Shown here one piece after another: positions 42,210-50,817 of a stretch of DNA of 64,000 nt. How positions within the stretch are numbered: the stretch's first letter is position 1; the number at the start of each line of letters is the position of its first letter. A program made the position numbers and the translations under genes. The notes beneath the pieces were generated by a model. It was not told the DNA's origin. It was given only the letters and a program-made list of their open reading frames with translations, and made no database searches. This DNA comes from CAIVAT01 sp037128705 (GTDB lineage: Bacteria > Bacteroidota > Bacteroidia > Bacteroidales > FEN-979), in the NCBI GenBank assembly GCA_037128705.1, contig JBAXVX010000018.1, positions 1 through 64,000 on the forward strand, in the 5' to 3' direction.

Positions 42210-42998
42210 ATGACAACAATCAACCTGCCCTTTTTACCCGACCGCACAACAAAACCCAGGCAAAACGGCATTGCCATGGTGATGGACAAAGGGCTCAGTG
42301 TTCGCGAAGCTGAAGATTTCATTGAATCAGCCGGACATTTAGCCGATTTTGTTAAATTGGGTTTCGGAACCTCGTTCGTAGGAAATAAAGTCAGGGAGAA
42401 GGTCAAGGCTTACCAGAAAGCCAACATCAAGGTCTACGCAGGCGGAACCCTGTTCGAGGCCTTCGTGGTTCGTGGTCTTTTCGATGATTATCTCAGGTAC
42501 ATTGATCAGCTGGGGCTTGATTCTGTTGAAGTTTCCGACGGTTCCATGATCATGGAACACGATATAAAATGCGAATATATTCACACCCTCTCAAAAAAAT
42601 ACACTGTTCTTTCGGAGGTCGGGTCCAAAGAATCAGGTATCATCATTGCACCAGGCCGCTGGATCCAGATGATGCAAAAGGAGTTGCAGGCCGGCGCCTT
42701 CAAGGTGATCGGTGAAGCACGTGAAAGCGGGAATGTGGGCATTTACCGGACCACAGGAAAGGCACATGTCGCACTTATCAATAAAATCCTCGCAAAGGTA
42801 CAGGCCGATAAGCTCTTATGGGAAGCTCCGTTAAAGCCTCAGCAGGTATGGTTTATCAAACATTTCGGCGCCAATGTAAACCTGGGGAATATTGCGCCCG
42901 CCGAACTGATACCGCTTGAAACACTAAGGCTCGGGTTAAGAGGCGACACCTTTTTCAGCTTTCTTCCAGCCAAATTCAAGAAGTTCCAGCCAATTTAA
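42210..42998 (+). CDS. comA: Phosphosulfolactate synthase (ComA family)
   Basis: Adds sulfite to phosphoenolpyruvate to form (2R)-phosphosulfolactate, the first step of coenzyme M synthesis in methanogens. TIM-barrel protein of 262 aa: GLSVREAEDFIESAGHLADFVKLGFGTS, VYAGGTLFEAFVV, SVEVSDGSM, KYTVLSEVGSKE, and FKVIGEARESGNVGIY. comB, comC and sulfopyruvate decarboxylase are not adjacent. In Bacteroidota the product could instead feed sulfolactate or cysteate, the head group source of sulfonolipids; that is inference. The symbol here means the sulfonate enzyme, not competence protein ComA. 33 nt before aroE, probably one transcript. Confidence 0.88.
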   Translation: MTTINLPFLPDRTTKPRQNGIAMVMDKGLSVREAEDFIESAGHLADFVKLGFGTSFVGNKVREKVKAYQKANIKVYAGGTLFEAFVVRGLFDDYLRYIDQLGLDSVEVSDGSMIMEHDIKCEYIHTLSKKYTVLSEVGSKESGIIIAPGRWIQMMQKELQAGAFKVIGEARESGNVGIYRTTGKAHVALINKILAKVQADKLLWEAPLKPQQVWFIKHFGANVNLGNIAPAELIPLETLRLGLRGDTFFSFLPAKFKKFQPI

Positions 42999-43015
42999 TG
43001 AAGCAGGGATAACCA

Positions 43016-43029
43016 AAGGAAGGAGGAGA
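43016..43029 (+). promoter_or_regulatory. Strong Shine-Dalgarno deciding the TTG start of aroE
   Basis: AAGGAAGGAGGAGA ends 2 nt before the TTG at 43032. Such purine-rich sites are uncommon in this window and support the TTG start. Confidence 0.75.
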
Positions 43030-43031
43030 CT

Positions 43032-43769
43032 TTGTTACTTGGGTTGATAGGATTTCCGTTGGACCACTCATGGTCGGCCAGTTATTTCAATGAAAAATTC
43101 AGGAAGGAAGGAGTTTCGGACAAGGAATACCGGCTTTTTCCTCTTCCCTCGCCGGATGATTTTCCTGCACTCCTTAAATCCCATCCTGATCTGACAGGTT
43201 TAAACGTCACCATCCCATTCAAGGAGAGAATCATTCCGTACCTGGACGATCTCGATGAAACAGCCCGCCAGATCGGGGCCGTGAATACCATCAGAATATT
43301 ACGGGAGAAAGGAAGCATAAGGACAACGGGTTTTAATACAGATGCGGCCGGATTTCTCCGGACTCTTGACCTGGTCCCTGTGTGCAATGCATTGATCCTT
43401 GGAACGGGTGGTGCATCCAAAGCAGTTGCATACGCACTGAAAAGCAGGAACATCCGGTTTTCGTTTGTTTCAAGGAAAAGCCATGGTCACGACATCATTT
43501 CCTATGATGAACTTACAGTTGAGGTAATACATGCTAATAAACTCATTATCAATACTACACCTGTCGGCATGTTTCCCGCTCAAGATCAAATGCCATCCAT
43601 TCCCTATAACTTTCTCACGGGGGATCATTTTTTATATGATCTCATCTATAATCCCGAAGAGACCGGATTCATAAAACAGGGAAAATTAAGGAATACACGC
43701 ACAATGAATGGCATGCAGATGTTGATCAACCAGGCGGATTTAGCTTACCAGATATTCGAAGCTAGGTAG
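43032..43769 (+). CDS. aroE: Shikimate dehydrogenase
   Basis: NADPH-dependent reduction of 3-dehydroshikimate in aromatic amino acid synthesis. N-terminal GLIGFPLDHSWSASYFN (substrate-binding Ser pair), LNVTIPFKE with the catalytic Lys, GAVNTI, NTDAAGF, Rossmann GTGGASKAVAYAL, INTTPVGM, and the C-terminal NGMQMLINQ. 245 aa, slightly short as in other Bacteroidota. Begins with TTG. Its last 8 bp overlap the convergent DUF4342 gene. Confidence 0.96.
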   Translation: MLLGLIGFPLDHSWSASYFNEKFRKEGVSDKEYRLFPLPSPDDFPALLKSHPDLTGLNVTIPFKERIIPYLDDLDETARQIGAVNTIRILREKGSIRTTGFNTDAAGFLRTLDLVPVCNALILGTGGASKAVAYALKSRNIRFSFVSRKSHGHDIISYDELTVEVIHANKLIINTTPVGMFPAQDQMPSIPYNFLTGDHFLYDLIYNPEETGFIKQGKLRNTRTMNGMQMLINQADLAYQIFEAR

Positions 43770-44034
43770 TTTTTTTATCCTCCTTTTCCGGTTCATCATC
43801 CCTTACGACTTCGATCTTAAAATCGGCAACCATCGCGGCCACCGCTCCGGCAGCAGCCAGGATTGGAGCAAAAAGGGCCCCGATCACACCAAAAGTGACA
43901 GGAATTTCGAAAAACACTTTTCCGGTTTCATCCTTGATGATCAGCTTCCTGACATTTCCTTCGTGTATCAGTTGTTTGATCTTCTCAACCAACTCTTCGC
44001 CCTTTACCCGAAATTCTTCTTTTATGTTTTCCAT
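43762..44034 (-). CDS. DUF4342 protein
   Basis: 90 aa. An amphipathic charged N-terminal half (KGEELVEKIKQLIHEGNVRKLIIKDETGKVFFEIPVT), then a hydrophobic Gly/Ala stretch (FGVIGALFAPILAAAGAVAAMVA, about 48-70) that may lie in the membrane, and a highly charged tail. This is the DUF4342 pattern; members are often found near stress-related genes. It ends overlapping aroE on the opposite strand, and follows the aldehyde dehydrogenase gene on the same strand by 26 nt. Function unknown. Confidence 0.82.
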   Translation of the reverse strand: MENIKEEFRVKGEELVEKIKQLIHEGNVRKLIIKDETGKVFFEIPVTFGVIGALFAPILAAAGAVAAMVADFKIEVVRDDEPEKEDKKTT

Positions 44035-44060
44035 ATCGATGAACTTTAGAGGTTAAAATT

Positions 44061-45437
44061 TTAGCGGATCAGCAACTTCAACAGTTTTATTTTATTTTTA
44101 TACGGGGCATATCTGACCGGAATATCAATAAAATTAGCCTTTTTCATGATCGATCGTGCATGGGAGAATACATCGAAACTATACTTTCCATGGTAATGCC
44201 CCATCCCGCTGTATCCGACCCCGCCAAAAGGCATGTTATCATTGGCAATATGCATAACCACCTCGTTGATGCATCCGCCTCCGGAGCTTGTTTTGGTAAG
44301 GATTTCATCCTGTTTTGAAACAGAGGTTGAAAAATAATAAAAAGCCAGCGGTTTCTCATGCGAGTTGACATAATCAATCACTTCGTCGAGACGTTCGAAT
44401 TCCATCACAGGGAGGATGGGTCCGAATATTTCATCCTGCATGATGGGATCATCAGGTTTTACGGAATCAATGATGGTTGGTGCGATATAACGGGTTTCAA
44501 CATCGACCTCCCCGCCGGTAACAACATGCGCCCCCTTCAGCAAGGCAGCCAGTTTTTCTGTTTTGGCTTTGGTTGCAATATGAACAAAATCAATGCTTGA
44601 CCTGGGATCTTCCCCAAAATAATCCTTGATTTTCTTTTTCATCAAAACCATCAGCTCATCCTTCACCGAATAATGAACAAAAAGATAATCAGGGGCAATG
44701 CAGGTTTGCCCCGCATTGATGAATTTGCCCCACACGATGCGGCTGGCTGCGACATTCAGGTTCGCATCCCGGTCTACGATACATGGACTTTTTCCTCCAA
44801 GTTCAAGGGAAACTGGTGTCAGATGCTTTGCTGCGGCCTCCATAACCACCTTCCCAACCGTCGAACTTCCCGTGAAGAAAATATAATCCCAGCGTTGATC
44901 CAGTAAAATCTGGTTCATCTCTCGTCCGCCTTCAAACATCGTTATGTATTCCGGTGGGAAGTATTCCCTGATCATTTCAGCCATCACCGTGGCAGTATGG
45001 GGGCTGTAGACTGATGATTTCAAAACAACACAATTCCCGGCGGAAATTGCTCCTACAAGCGGCTTGATCAGCAACTGGAACGGATAATTCCACGGTGCGA
45101 TGATCAGGACCTTTCCATAGGGTTCCTTGTAAATCCGGCTGGTCGACCAGAAGTGAACCATCTGGTTTGTACAGACACGTTGAGGTTTCGACCATTTTCG
45201 GAGATTGCGAATATGAACACCGATTTCTGCAAGGACCAACCCTATTTCTGTCCCATATGCCTCAAATTCAGACTTATGCAAATCCTTCCAAAGGGCCTCA
45301 TAAAGTCTTTTTTCATAGGCAAGAATGGCTTTTTTTAACGTTTTAAGCTGCAATATCCTGAATTCCGTTCCCTTGGTTTTATGGGTACTAAAAAATTCCG
45401 ATTGTTTTTGAACTGCCAATTTCACCTGATCAACCAT
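44061..45437 (-). CDS. Aldehyde dehydrogenase, family 3 (class III)
   Basis: NAD(P)-dependent oxidation of aldehydes, probably medium- or long-chain. 458 aa: PYGKVLIIAPWNYPFQL, FTGSSTVGKVVM, LELGGKSPCIVD, catalytic Cys in NAGQTCIAPDY, EIFGPILPV, and the C-terminal MPFGGVGYSGMGHYHGKYSFDVFSH typical of ALDH3. The C-terminus (KLLKLLIR) is basic and hydrophobic, which may aid membrane association as in fatty aldehyde dehydrogenases. Upstream of DUF4342 and downstream of an SDR gene on the same strand, which together suggest lipid or aldehyde metabolism. Confidence 0.94.
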   Translation of the reverse strand: MVDQVKLAVQKQSEFFSTHKTKGTEFRILQLKTLKKAILAYEKRLYEALWKDLHKSEFEAYGTEIGLVLAEIGVHIRNLRKWSKPQRVCTNQMVHFWSTSRIYKEPYGKVLIIAPWNYPFQLLIKPLVGAISAGNCVVLKSSVYSPHTATVMAEMIREYFPPEYITMFEGGREMNQILLDQRWDYIFFTGSSTVGKVVMEAAAKHLTPVSLELGGKSPCIVDRDANLNVAASRIVWGKFINAGQTCIAPDYLFVHYSVKDELMVLMKKKIKDYFGEDPRSSIDFVHIATKAKTEKLAALLKGAHVVTGGEVDVETRYIAPTIIDSVKPDDPIMQDEIFGPILPVMEFERLDEVIDYVNSHEKPLAFYYFSTSVSKQDEILTKTSSGGGCINEVVMHIANDNMPFGGVGYSGMGHYHGKYSFDVFSHARSIMKKANFIDIPVRYAPYKNKIKLLKLLIR

Positions 45438-45545
45438 GATTTTTCATTTTTGCACGATTTACTTCTTATTTATTTTCTACCATGATTTTCCGAATTTCGC
45501 CTGCGATGGATCCCACCTTTAAACACAGCGGGTCTGACTGCCAGG

Positions 45546-46367
45546 TTATTTTTTCTCATGTCCTTTAAACCCGGACATAGAGGAATAGACTCCCATCCAT
45601 TTTCCGACGAACAAATCAAATAGCCTGACCGGGAGAATGCCTTTGGTGAAGGGTATTATTTTAACCAGCAGGGGTGCACGAACAAACAACTTATTATGTT
45701 TAATCGCCCGGACTACCTTCCCAGCAATGTCCTCAGGTTTAAGCAACGGAAGCAGCGGTGTTAAACTGACTCCGGCAAACATCCCGGTGCTGATATAGGA
45801 TGGATTCACCGTGGTAACGTGTACCCCCGATTTCGACTGTTCCAGTTCTAGACGAAGTGATTCCGACCAGCCGGCAACGGCCCATTTACTCGCACAGTAC
45901 ACTGACATCTGGGGATTTGAAAGCATTCCCGCTGCAGAAGATATGTTAACAATATGGCCAAATCCCTTCTTAATCATTCCGGGAAGAAACTCAAGGGTTA
46001 CATGCATCAGGGCATTGGAATTCACCTTCATGGTTTTATCGACCTCCTCATGGGTAAGATCTTTAAAATCCTTGTTTCCCGTAATGATTCCTGCATTGTT
46101 GATCAGAATGTCCACCTCTCCCACCTCCGCTTTCACCTTTTTTACAGCCTCAATTACCTGTGAATTATCTGAAACATCAACCTGATAGGGATGGATGATG
46201 AAATGCATGGCCCTCAATTCCCGGGTGGTTTCAACTAATTTTTCTTTATGAATATCCCAGATTACCAGTTCTTTCGCCCCTTCGATCATGCATAAAACTC
46301 CCATCAACCGGCCAATCCCCGATGCGCCGCCTGTCACCAGAACTGTTGATCCCTTGATTTTAGTCAT
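45546..46367 (-). CDS. Short-chain dehydrogenase/reductase
   Basis: 273-aa classical SDR. Cofactor motif TGGASGIGR at the N-terminus, NNAG, catalytic NISSAAG Ser and YCASKWA (Tyr-x-x-x-Lys). The extended C-terminus (LLPLLKPEDIAGKVVRAIKHNKLFVRAPLLVKIIPFTKGILPVRLFDLFVG) is partly hydrophobic, as in lipid- and retinol-type SDRs related to human DHRS/RDH proteins. Adjacent to ALDH3 on the same strand, so an alcohol to aldehyde to acid sequence is conceivable. Substrate unknown. Confidence 0.92.
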   Translation of the reverse strand: MTKIKGSTVLVTGGASGIGRLMGVLCMIEGAKELVIWDIHKEKLVETTRELRAMHFIIHPYQVDVSDNSQVIEAVKKVKAEVGEVDILINNAGIITGNKDFKDLTHEEVDKTMKVNSNALMHVTLEFLPGMIKKGFGHIVNISSAAGMLSNPQMSVYCASKWAVAGWSESLRLELEQSKSGVHVTTVNPSYISTGMFAGVSLTPLLPLLKPEDIAGKVVRAIKHNKLFVRAPLLVKIIPFTKGILPVRLFDLFVGKWMGVYSSMSGFKGHEKK

Positions 46368-46450
46368 AGTCCTCCTTTTTTATTAAATTTGAAAAATCAA
46401 ATGTACATTTTTTAAAACAGATAAAAAATTATGCTGCAGACAAAGATTTA

Positions 46451-46482
46451 TTTGGTGGTAACAAAAGAAATTCATACATTTG
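46451..46482 (+). promoter_or_regulatory. Full Bacteroidota promoter of rpsO
   Basis: TTTG (46451-46454), 20-nt spacer, TACATTTG (46475-46482), then CAGCCC. It fits the consensus exactly and gives a leader of about 45 nt. Confidence 0.8.
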
Positions 46483-46532
46483 CAGCCCGTTTAAAAGGCC
46501 TATAAAGTTAATCAAAAACAACATCTACAGCA

Positions 46533-46802
46533 ATGAATTTAGCACCTGAAGTAAAAAAGAAAGCATTTTTAGAACATGGGAAATCAGAATTTGACAGCGG
46601 TTCAGCCGAAGCGCAGGTAGCTCTGTTCACCATGAAAATCCAACATCTTACTGAACATCTGAAGATCAACAAAAAAGACATGGTAACTGAACGTTCGCTT
46701 GTAATCATGGTTGGGAAACGCAGAAAATTGCTGGATTACCTGAAAAGCAAAGAAATTCAACGTTACCGTGATATCATTAAAAAACTCGGGATTCGTAAGT
46801 AA
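46533..46802 (+). CDS. rpsO: 30S ribosomal protein S15
   Basis: 89 aa. Binds 16S rRNA early in small-subunit assembly. The family pattern is complete: GSAEAQVALFTMKIQHLTEHLKINKKDMVTERSLVIMVGKRRKLLDYLKSKEIQRYRDIIKKLGIRK. Followed by an intrinsic terminator and then pnp, the widely conserved rpsO-pnp order. Confidence 0.98.
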   Translation: MNLAPEVKKKAFLEHGKSEFDSGSAEAQVALFTMKIQHLTEHLKINKKDMVTERSLVIMVGKRRKLLDYLKSKEIQRYRDIIKKLGIRK

Positions 46803-46828
46803 ACTAATTATTTTCTTTATAAATCAAG

Positions 46829-46857
46829 AAAGAGGCAATGTGATAATTGCCTCTTTT
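46829..46857 (+). terminator. Terminator/attenuator between rpsO and pnp
   Basis: Perfect 11-bp stem AAAGAGGCAAT / ATTGCCTCTTT with a 6-nt loop, T-run to 46856. pnp begins 24 nt later without an obvious promoter in between, so partial read-through is likely. Confidence 0.85.
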
Positions 46858-46880
46858 AATATCTGAAAGAGACAAAAAAA

Positions 46881-49106
46881 ATGAATGGAATAACAAAAAC
46901 TTTTACCCTTGCCGATGGTCGTGAGATCAGCATTGAAACCGGCAAACTCGCCAAACAGGCCGACGGGTCTGTCGTAGTAAAGATGGGCGACACAATGATA
47001 CTTGCTACGGTTGTAGCCATGCAGGAGGCCAAAGAAAATGTGGACTTCATGCCATTATCGGTTGAATACCGGGAAAAATACGCCGCCGCCGGTCGTTTTC
47101 CAGGAGGTTTCTTCAAACGGGAAGCACGTCCGTCCGATTACGAAATTCTTATCTCCAGGTTGATTGACCGGGCGCTTCGCCCGCTTTTTCCTGATGATTT
47201 TCATGCTGAAGTCCAGGTGATCGTCACCCTGATCTCGGCTGATAAAAACGTCCTGCCCGATGCACTGGCATGCCTCGCAGCCTCTGCAGCACTGGCAGTC
47301 AGTAATATTCCCTTCAATGGTCCCATTTCGGAAGTCAGGGTTGCCAGGATTAAAGGACAGTTTGTCATCAATCCCAACATTGATGCGATGGCTGAAGCCG
47401 ATATCGACATCATTGTCGCTGCCTCCATCGACAACATTATGATGGTGGAAGGAGAGATGAAGGAAGTTTCAGAAGAGGACATGGTTGAAGCCATCCGCGT
47501 TGCACATGAGGCCATCAAGGTTCAGTGCCAGGTGCAGCTTGACCTGGCTGCCTTGATCGAAAAATCACAGGTAAAGAGGACCTATTGTCACGAAACGAAT
47601 AATCCTGAATTCAAGGAAAAAGTAAAAGCTGCCACCTATCAGAAGGTTTATGATATGGCTACCAGCGGCAATGCGAACAAGCATGAGCGCAAAAAGATCA
47701 TTGATGCCATCAAGGAAGAATTTGTTTCCACCCTCAACGATGAGGAAAAGGAGGCGAACAAAAACCTGATCGGCCGTTATTACCATGAAGTTGAAAAAGA
47801 GGCCATCCGCAACGCAACCATGGATAACCGCCAGCGGTTGGATGGTCGTAAGCTCGACGAGATCCGGCCAATCTGGAGTGAAATCGATTACCTTCCTGCA
47901 GCACATGGTTCTGCCATTTTCACACGCGGTGAAACGCAGTCACTGACAACAGTAACCCTCGGGACAAAACTCGATCAGCAGTCCATTGACGGCGCCATCA
48001 TCGAAGGAAAAGTAAATTTCATCCTTCATTACAATTTTCCCTCATTTGCCACCGGCGAAGTAAAGCCTATCCGCAGCACAGGCCGCAGGGAAATCGGGCA
48101 TGGAAACCTCGCGCTGCGGGCGTTAAAGAACATGATTCCCCAGGGTGCAGATAATCTTTATACCATCCGGATCGTTTCCGATATCCTGGAATCGAACGGA
48201 AGTTCATCCATGGCAACCGTTTGTGCCGGGACCCTGGCGCTGATGGATGCAGGTGTTAAAATCATCAAGCCTGTTTCCGGAATAGCTATGGGACTTATTA
48301 CCGACAACAAGCGTTATGTTGTGTTATCCGACATTCTTGGTGATGAAGACCACCTTGGCGACATGGATTTTAAGGTTTGCGGCACCCGCGACGGGATAAC
48401 CGCATGCCAGATGGATATCAAAGTCGACGGATTGTCCTTTGATATTCTTCGCGAAGCCTTGGCTCAGGCCCGCAAGGGACGCATGCACATTCTCGGGGAA
48501 ATGGAAAAGACCATTTCAGAACCACGTGCCGACTTTAAACCATTTGTTCCGCGTATCTTCCAGATGAAAGTTCCCAAAGAATTCATCGGTGCGATCATCG
48601 GACCCGGGGGTAAGGTCATTCAGGAGATGCAGCGGGAAACCGGAACAACCATCGTCATTGAAGAGGTCGGAGAATTTGGCATTGTTGATATTGTTGCCGA
48701 CAACCTTGAGGCCCGTGACAAGGTAATTGAAAAGATCAAGCGCATTGCTTCGGTAGCCGAAGTGGGCGAAATTTATAAAGGAAAAGTTAAAAATATCCAG
48801 TCATTTGGCGCTTTTGTTGAAATCCTTCCCAACCAGGATGGTTTGCTCCACATTTCGGAAATTGATTGGAAACGATTGGAAAAGGTTGAGGATGCCCTTA
48901 AGGTAGGAGATGAAATAGAAGTCAAACTGATTGAGGTCGATCCTAAAACCGGAAAATTAAAACTTTCACGCAGGGCTTTGCTTCCCAAACCGGAAGGTTA
49001 TGTGGAACGCAAACCTGAACCACGGCCTGACCGCCCTGACCGCGGGAATGATCGTGGACACGATCGCGGACACGATCGCGGGGGCGATCGGGGTCCAAGA
49101 AGATAG
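46881..49106 (+). CDS. pnp: Polyribonucleotide nucleotidyltransferase (PNPase)
   Basis: Phosphorolytic 3'-5' exoribonuclease of the RNA degradosome type, 741 aa. Two RNase PH-like domains joined by an alpha-helical domain (FPGGFFKREARPSDYEILISRLIDR; GEGKVNFILHYNFPSFATGE region), then KH (IIGPGGKVIQEMQRETGTTIVIEE) and S1 (EIYKGKVKNIQSFGAFVEI). The C-terminus ends in an Arg/Asp/Gly/His repeat tail coded by 12-bp tandem repeats, likely unstructured and possibly RNA- or protein-binding. Upstream rpsO and downstream rpoD are on the same strand. Confidence 0.97.
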   Translation: MNGITKTFTLADGREISIETGKLAKQADGSVVVKMGDTMILATVVAMQEAKENVDFMPLSVEYREKYAAAGRFPGGFFKREARPSDYEILISRLIDRALRPLFPDDFHAEVQVIVTLISADKNVLPDALACLAASAALAVSNIPFNGPISEVRVARIKGQFVINPNIDAMAEADIDIIVAASIDNIMMVEGEMKEVSEEDMVEAIRVAHEAIKVQCQVQLDLAALIEKSQVKRTYCHETNNPEFKEKVKAATYQKVYDMATSGNANKHERKKIIDAIKEEFVSTLNDEEKEANKNLIGRYYHEVEKEAIRNATMDNRQRLDGRKLDEIRPIWSEIDYLPAAHGSAIFTRGETQSLTTVTLGTKLDQQSIDGAIIEGKVNFILHYNFPSFATGEVKPIRSTGRREIGHGNLALRALKNMIPQGADNLYTIRIVSDILESNGSSSMATVCAGTLALMDAGVKIIKPVSGIAMGLITDNKRYVVLSDILGDEDHLGDMDFKVCGTRDGITACQMDIKVDGLSFDILREALAQARKGRMHILGEMEKTISEPRADFKPFVPRIFQMKVPKEFIGAIIGPGGKVIQEMQRETGTTIVIEEVGEFGIVDIVADNLEARDKVIEKIKRIASVAEVGEIYKGKVKNIQSFGAFVEILPNQDGLLHISEIDWKRLEKVEDALKVGDEIEVKLIEVDPKTGKLKLSRRALLPKPEGYVERKPEPRPDRPDRGNDRGHDRGHDRGGDRGPRR
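49050..49094 (+). repeat. 12-bp tandem repeat encoding the DRGH tail of PNPase
   Basis: Units GATCGTGGACAC, GATCGCGGACAC, GATCGCGGGGGC and partial GATCGGGGT. Each codes Asp-Arg-Gly-(His/Gly). In-frame 12-bp steps keep the gene open when copy number changes. It is preceded by a shorter Arg-Pro-Asp 9-bp duplication. Confidence 0.85.
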
Positions 49107-49176
49107 TGCATGTAACCCAAACCTAATTTTTGCGTAAACAGACCCATAGTTAAGGTCAAAAACAAATTGCGTTCGC

Positions 49177-50040
49177 ATGAGGCAGTTAAAAATTACGAAG
49201 CAGGTTACCAATCGCGAAACCGCATCCCTGGATAAATATCTCCAGGAGATTGGCAAAGTGGAACTGATTACAGCCGACGAGGAGGTGGCTCTCGCCCAGC
49301 GGATCAAGCAGGGTGATATGGCTGCACTTGAAAAACTGACAAAAGCCAATTTGCGTTTTGTCGTTTCTGTTTCCAAACAATATCAGAACCAGGGATTAAG
49401 TCTACCCGACCTGATCAATGAAGGTAATCTCGGACTGATCAAAGCTGCACAAAGGTTCGATGAGACACGTGGTTTTAAATTCATCTCTTATGCCGTATGG
49501 TGGATCCGCCAGTCGATTCTTCAGGCCCTGGCCGAGCAATCAAGGATCGTGCGTTTGCCGCTCAACAAAATAGGATCTATTAATAAAATCAACAAAGCTT
49601 ACGCACAGCTTGAACAGCAGTATGAGCGGGAACCCAATGCCGGTGAAATTGCCCTTTTACTCGAAGTTTCCGAAAACGAGGTAAAGGAATCGATGCGTAA
49701 TTCGGGACGGCATGTTTCGATGGATGCCCCGCTGATCCAGGATGAAGACAACACAATGTACGATGTGTTGCGCAGTGAGGAAAACACCACGCCCGACAAT
49801 GGTCTGCTGTATGAGTCCCTTAAAAAGGAAATTGAACGAGCGGTGTCAACCCTTACCCAACGAGAAGCTGATGTGATCCGGTTGTATTTCGGACTCAACG
49901 GCAGCCATCCGATGACCCTTGAAGAGATTGGCGAAAAATTTGACCTGACGCGCGAACGTGTCCGCCAGATAAAGGAAAAAGCTATCCGCAGATTGAAACA
50001 TACCTCCCGGAGCAAGATCCTCAAGACCTACCTGGGATAG
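49177..50040 (+). CDS. rpoD: Primary RNA polymerase sigma factor, Bacteroidota type
   Basis: 287 aa, without region 1.1 and the long non-conserved insert of E. coli RpoD, which is the normal size in Bacteroidota. Region 1.2 (SLDKYLQEIGKVELITADEEVALAQRI), 2.1-2.4 (LTKANLRFVVSVSKQYQNQGLSLPDLINEGNLGLIKAAQRFDETRGFKFISYAVWWIRQSILQAL), 3, and 4.2 (LEEIGEKFDLTRERVRQIKEKAIRRLK). This is the factor expected to read the TTTG/TAnnTTTG promoters listed here. It stands between pnp and rpe on the same strand. Confidence 0.97.
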   Translation: MRQLKITKQVTNRETASLDKYLQEIGKVELITADEEVALAQRIKQGDMAALEKLTKANLRFVVSVSKQYQNQGLSLPDLINEGNLGLIKAAQRFDETRGFKFISYAVWWIRQSILQALAEQSRIVRLPLNKIGSINKINKAYAQLEQQYEREPNAGEIALLLEVSENEVKESMRNSGRHVSMDAPLIQDEDNTMYDVLRSEENTTPDNGLLYESLKKEIERAVSTLTQREADVIRLYFGLNGSHPMTLEEIGEKFDLTRERVRQIKEKAIRRLKHTSRSKILKTYLG

Positions 50041-50060
50041 ACTGCGGAACGCGAGCTTAA

Positions 50061-50085
50061 ATTTGTCATTTGTCATTCGTCATTC
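50061..50085. repeat. ATTTGTC 7-bp tandem run
   Basis: ATTTGTC, ATTTGTC, ATTCGTC, ATTC in the 48-bp gap between rpoD and rpe, ending directly before the rpe start. Same general kind of short degenerate run as at 20101-20140. Confidence 0.6.
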
Positions 50086-50088
50086 AAG

Positions 50089-50742
50089 ATGCCCCATTTA
50101 GTTGCACCCTCTCTCCTATCAGCTGATTTCCTGAACCTCGAGAAGGATATTGCCATGCTCAATCAGAGCGAGGCCGACTGGTTTCATCTCGATGTAATGG
50201 ATGGCCTGTTTGTTCCAAACATCTCTTTTGGATTTCCCATCATTGAAAAAATAAGGAAAGCGACCGACAAGCCGCTTGATGTGCATTTAATGATCATTGA
50301 CCCCGAGCGTTACCTGGAACGGTTTAAGAAGGCCGGCGCTGACATTATCAGCATACACATCGAGGCGTGTAACGACCCTGTTGCTGCCTTGAGGACCATC
50401 AGAAATCTCAAAGCCAAAGCTGGTATCGTCATCAAGCCCGAAACACCTGTGGATGTTCTGGCCGGTTTGATCGGTGAGGTTGATCTGGTGCTGATTATGT
50501 CAGTAAATCCGGGTTTCGGCGGCCAGTCGTTCATGCCGCAAACTTATGATAAAATTGCGGCATTGAAATCCATGATCAGATCAACCAACAGCAACGTGCT
50601 GATCGAAGTGGATGGAGGCATCGACCTTCAGAATGCAGCACCCCTGGTTGAGGCGGGAGTCGACGTTCTGGTGGCCGGGAACACCATCTTTTCTTCAGGA
50701 AACCCGATGCAAACCATTCATCAGCTGAAAAGCATCAGGTAA
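50089..50742 (+). CDS. rpe: Ribulose-phosphate 3-epimerase
   Basis: Pentose phosphate pathway epimerase, 217 aa TIM barrel. APSLLSADFLNLEKDIAM, HLDVMDGLFVPNISFG, DVHLMI, HIEAC, VMSVNPGFGGQSF (here LIMSVNPGFGGQSF) and VDGGID, VAGNTIFSS. All metal and catalytic residues (His, Asp pairs) are in place. Confidence 0.97.
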   Translation: MPHLVAPSLLSADFLNLEKDIAMLNQSEADWFHLDVMDGLFVPNISFGFPIIEKIRKATDKPLDVHLMIIDPERYLERFKKAGADIISIHIEACNDPVAALRTIRNLKAKAGIVIKPETPVDVLAGLIGEVDLVLIMSVNPGFGGQSFMPQTYDKIAALKSMIRSTNSNVLIEVDGGIDLQNAAPLVEAGVDVLVAGNTIFSSGNPMQTIHQLKSIR

Positions 50743-50817
50743 GTTTGCCCGCTACTTTTTATATTTCCGGATTAGCTTCACAATTTTTTCCTATTTTTAC
50801 AGAAAACTTGCAGTAAT

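Noticed and set aside
42210..42998. Competence regulator ComA
   Set aside because: Same symbol, different protein; the sequence is the TIM-barrel phosphosulfolactate synthase.
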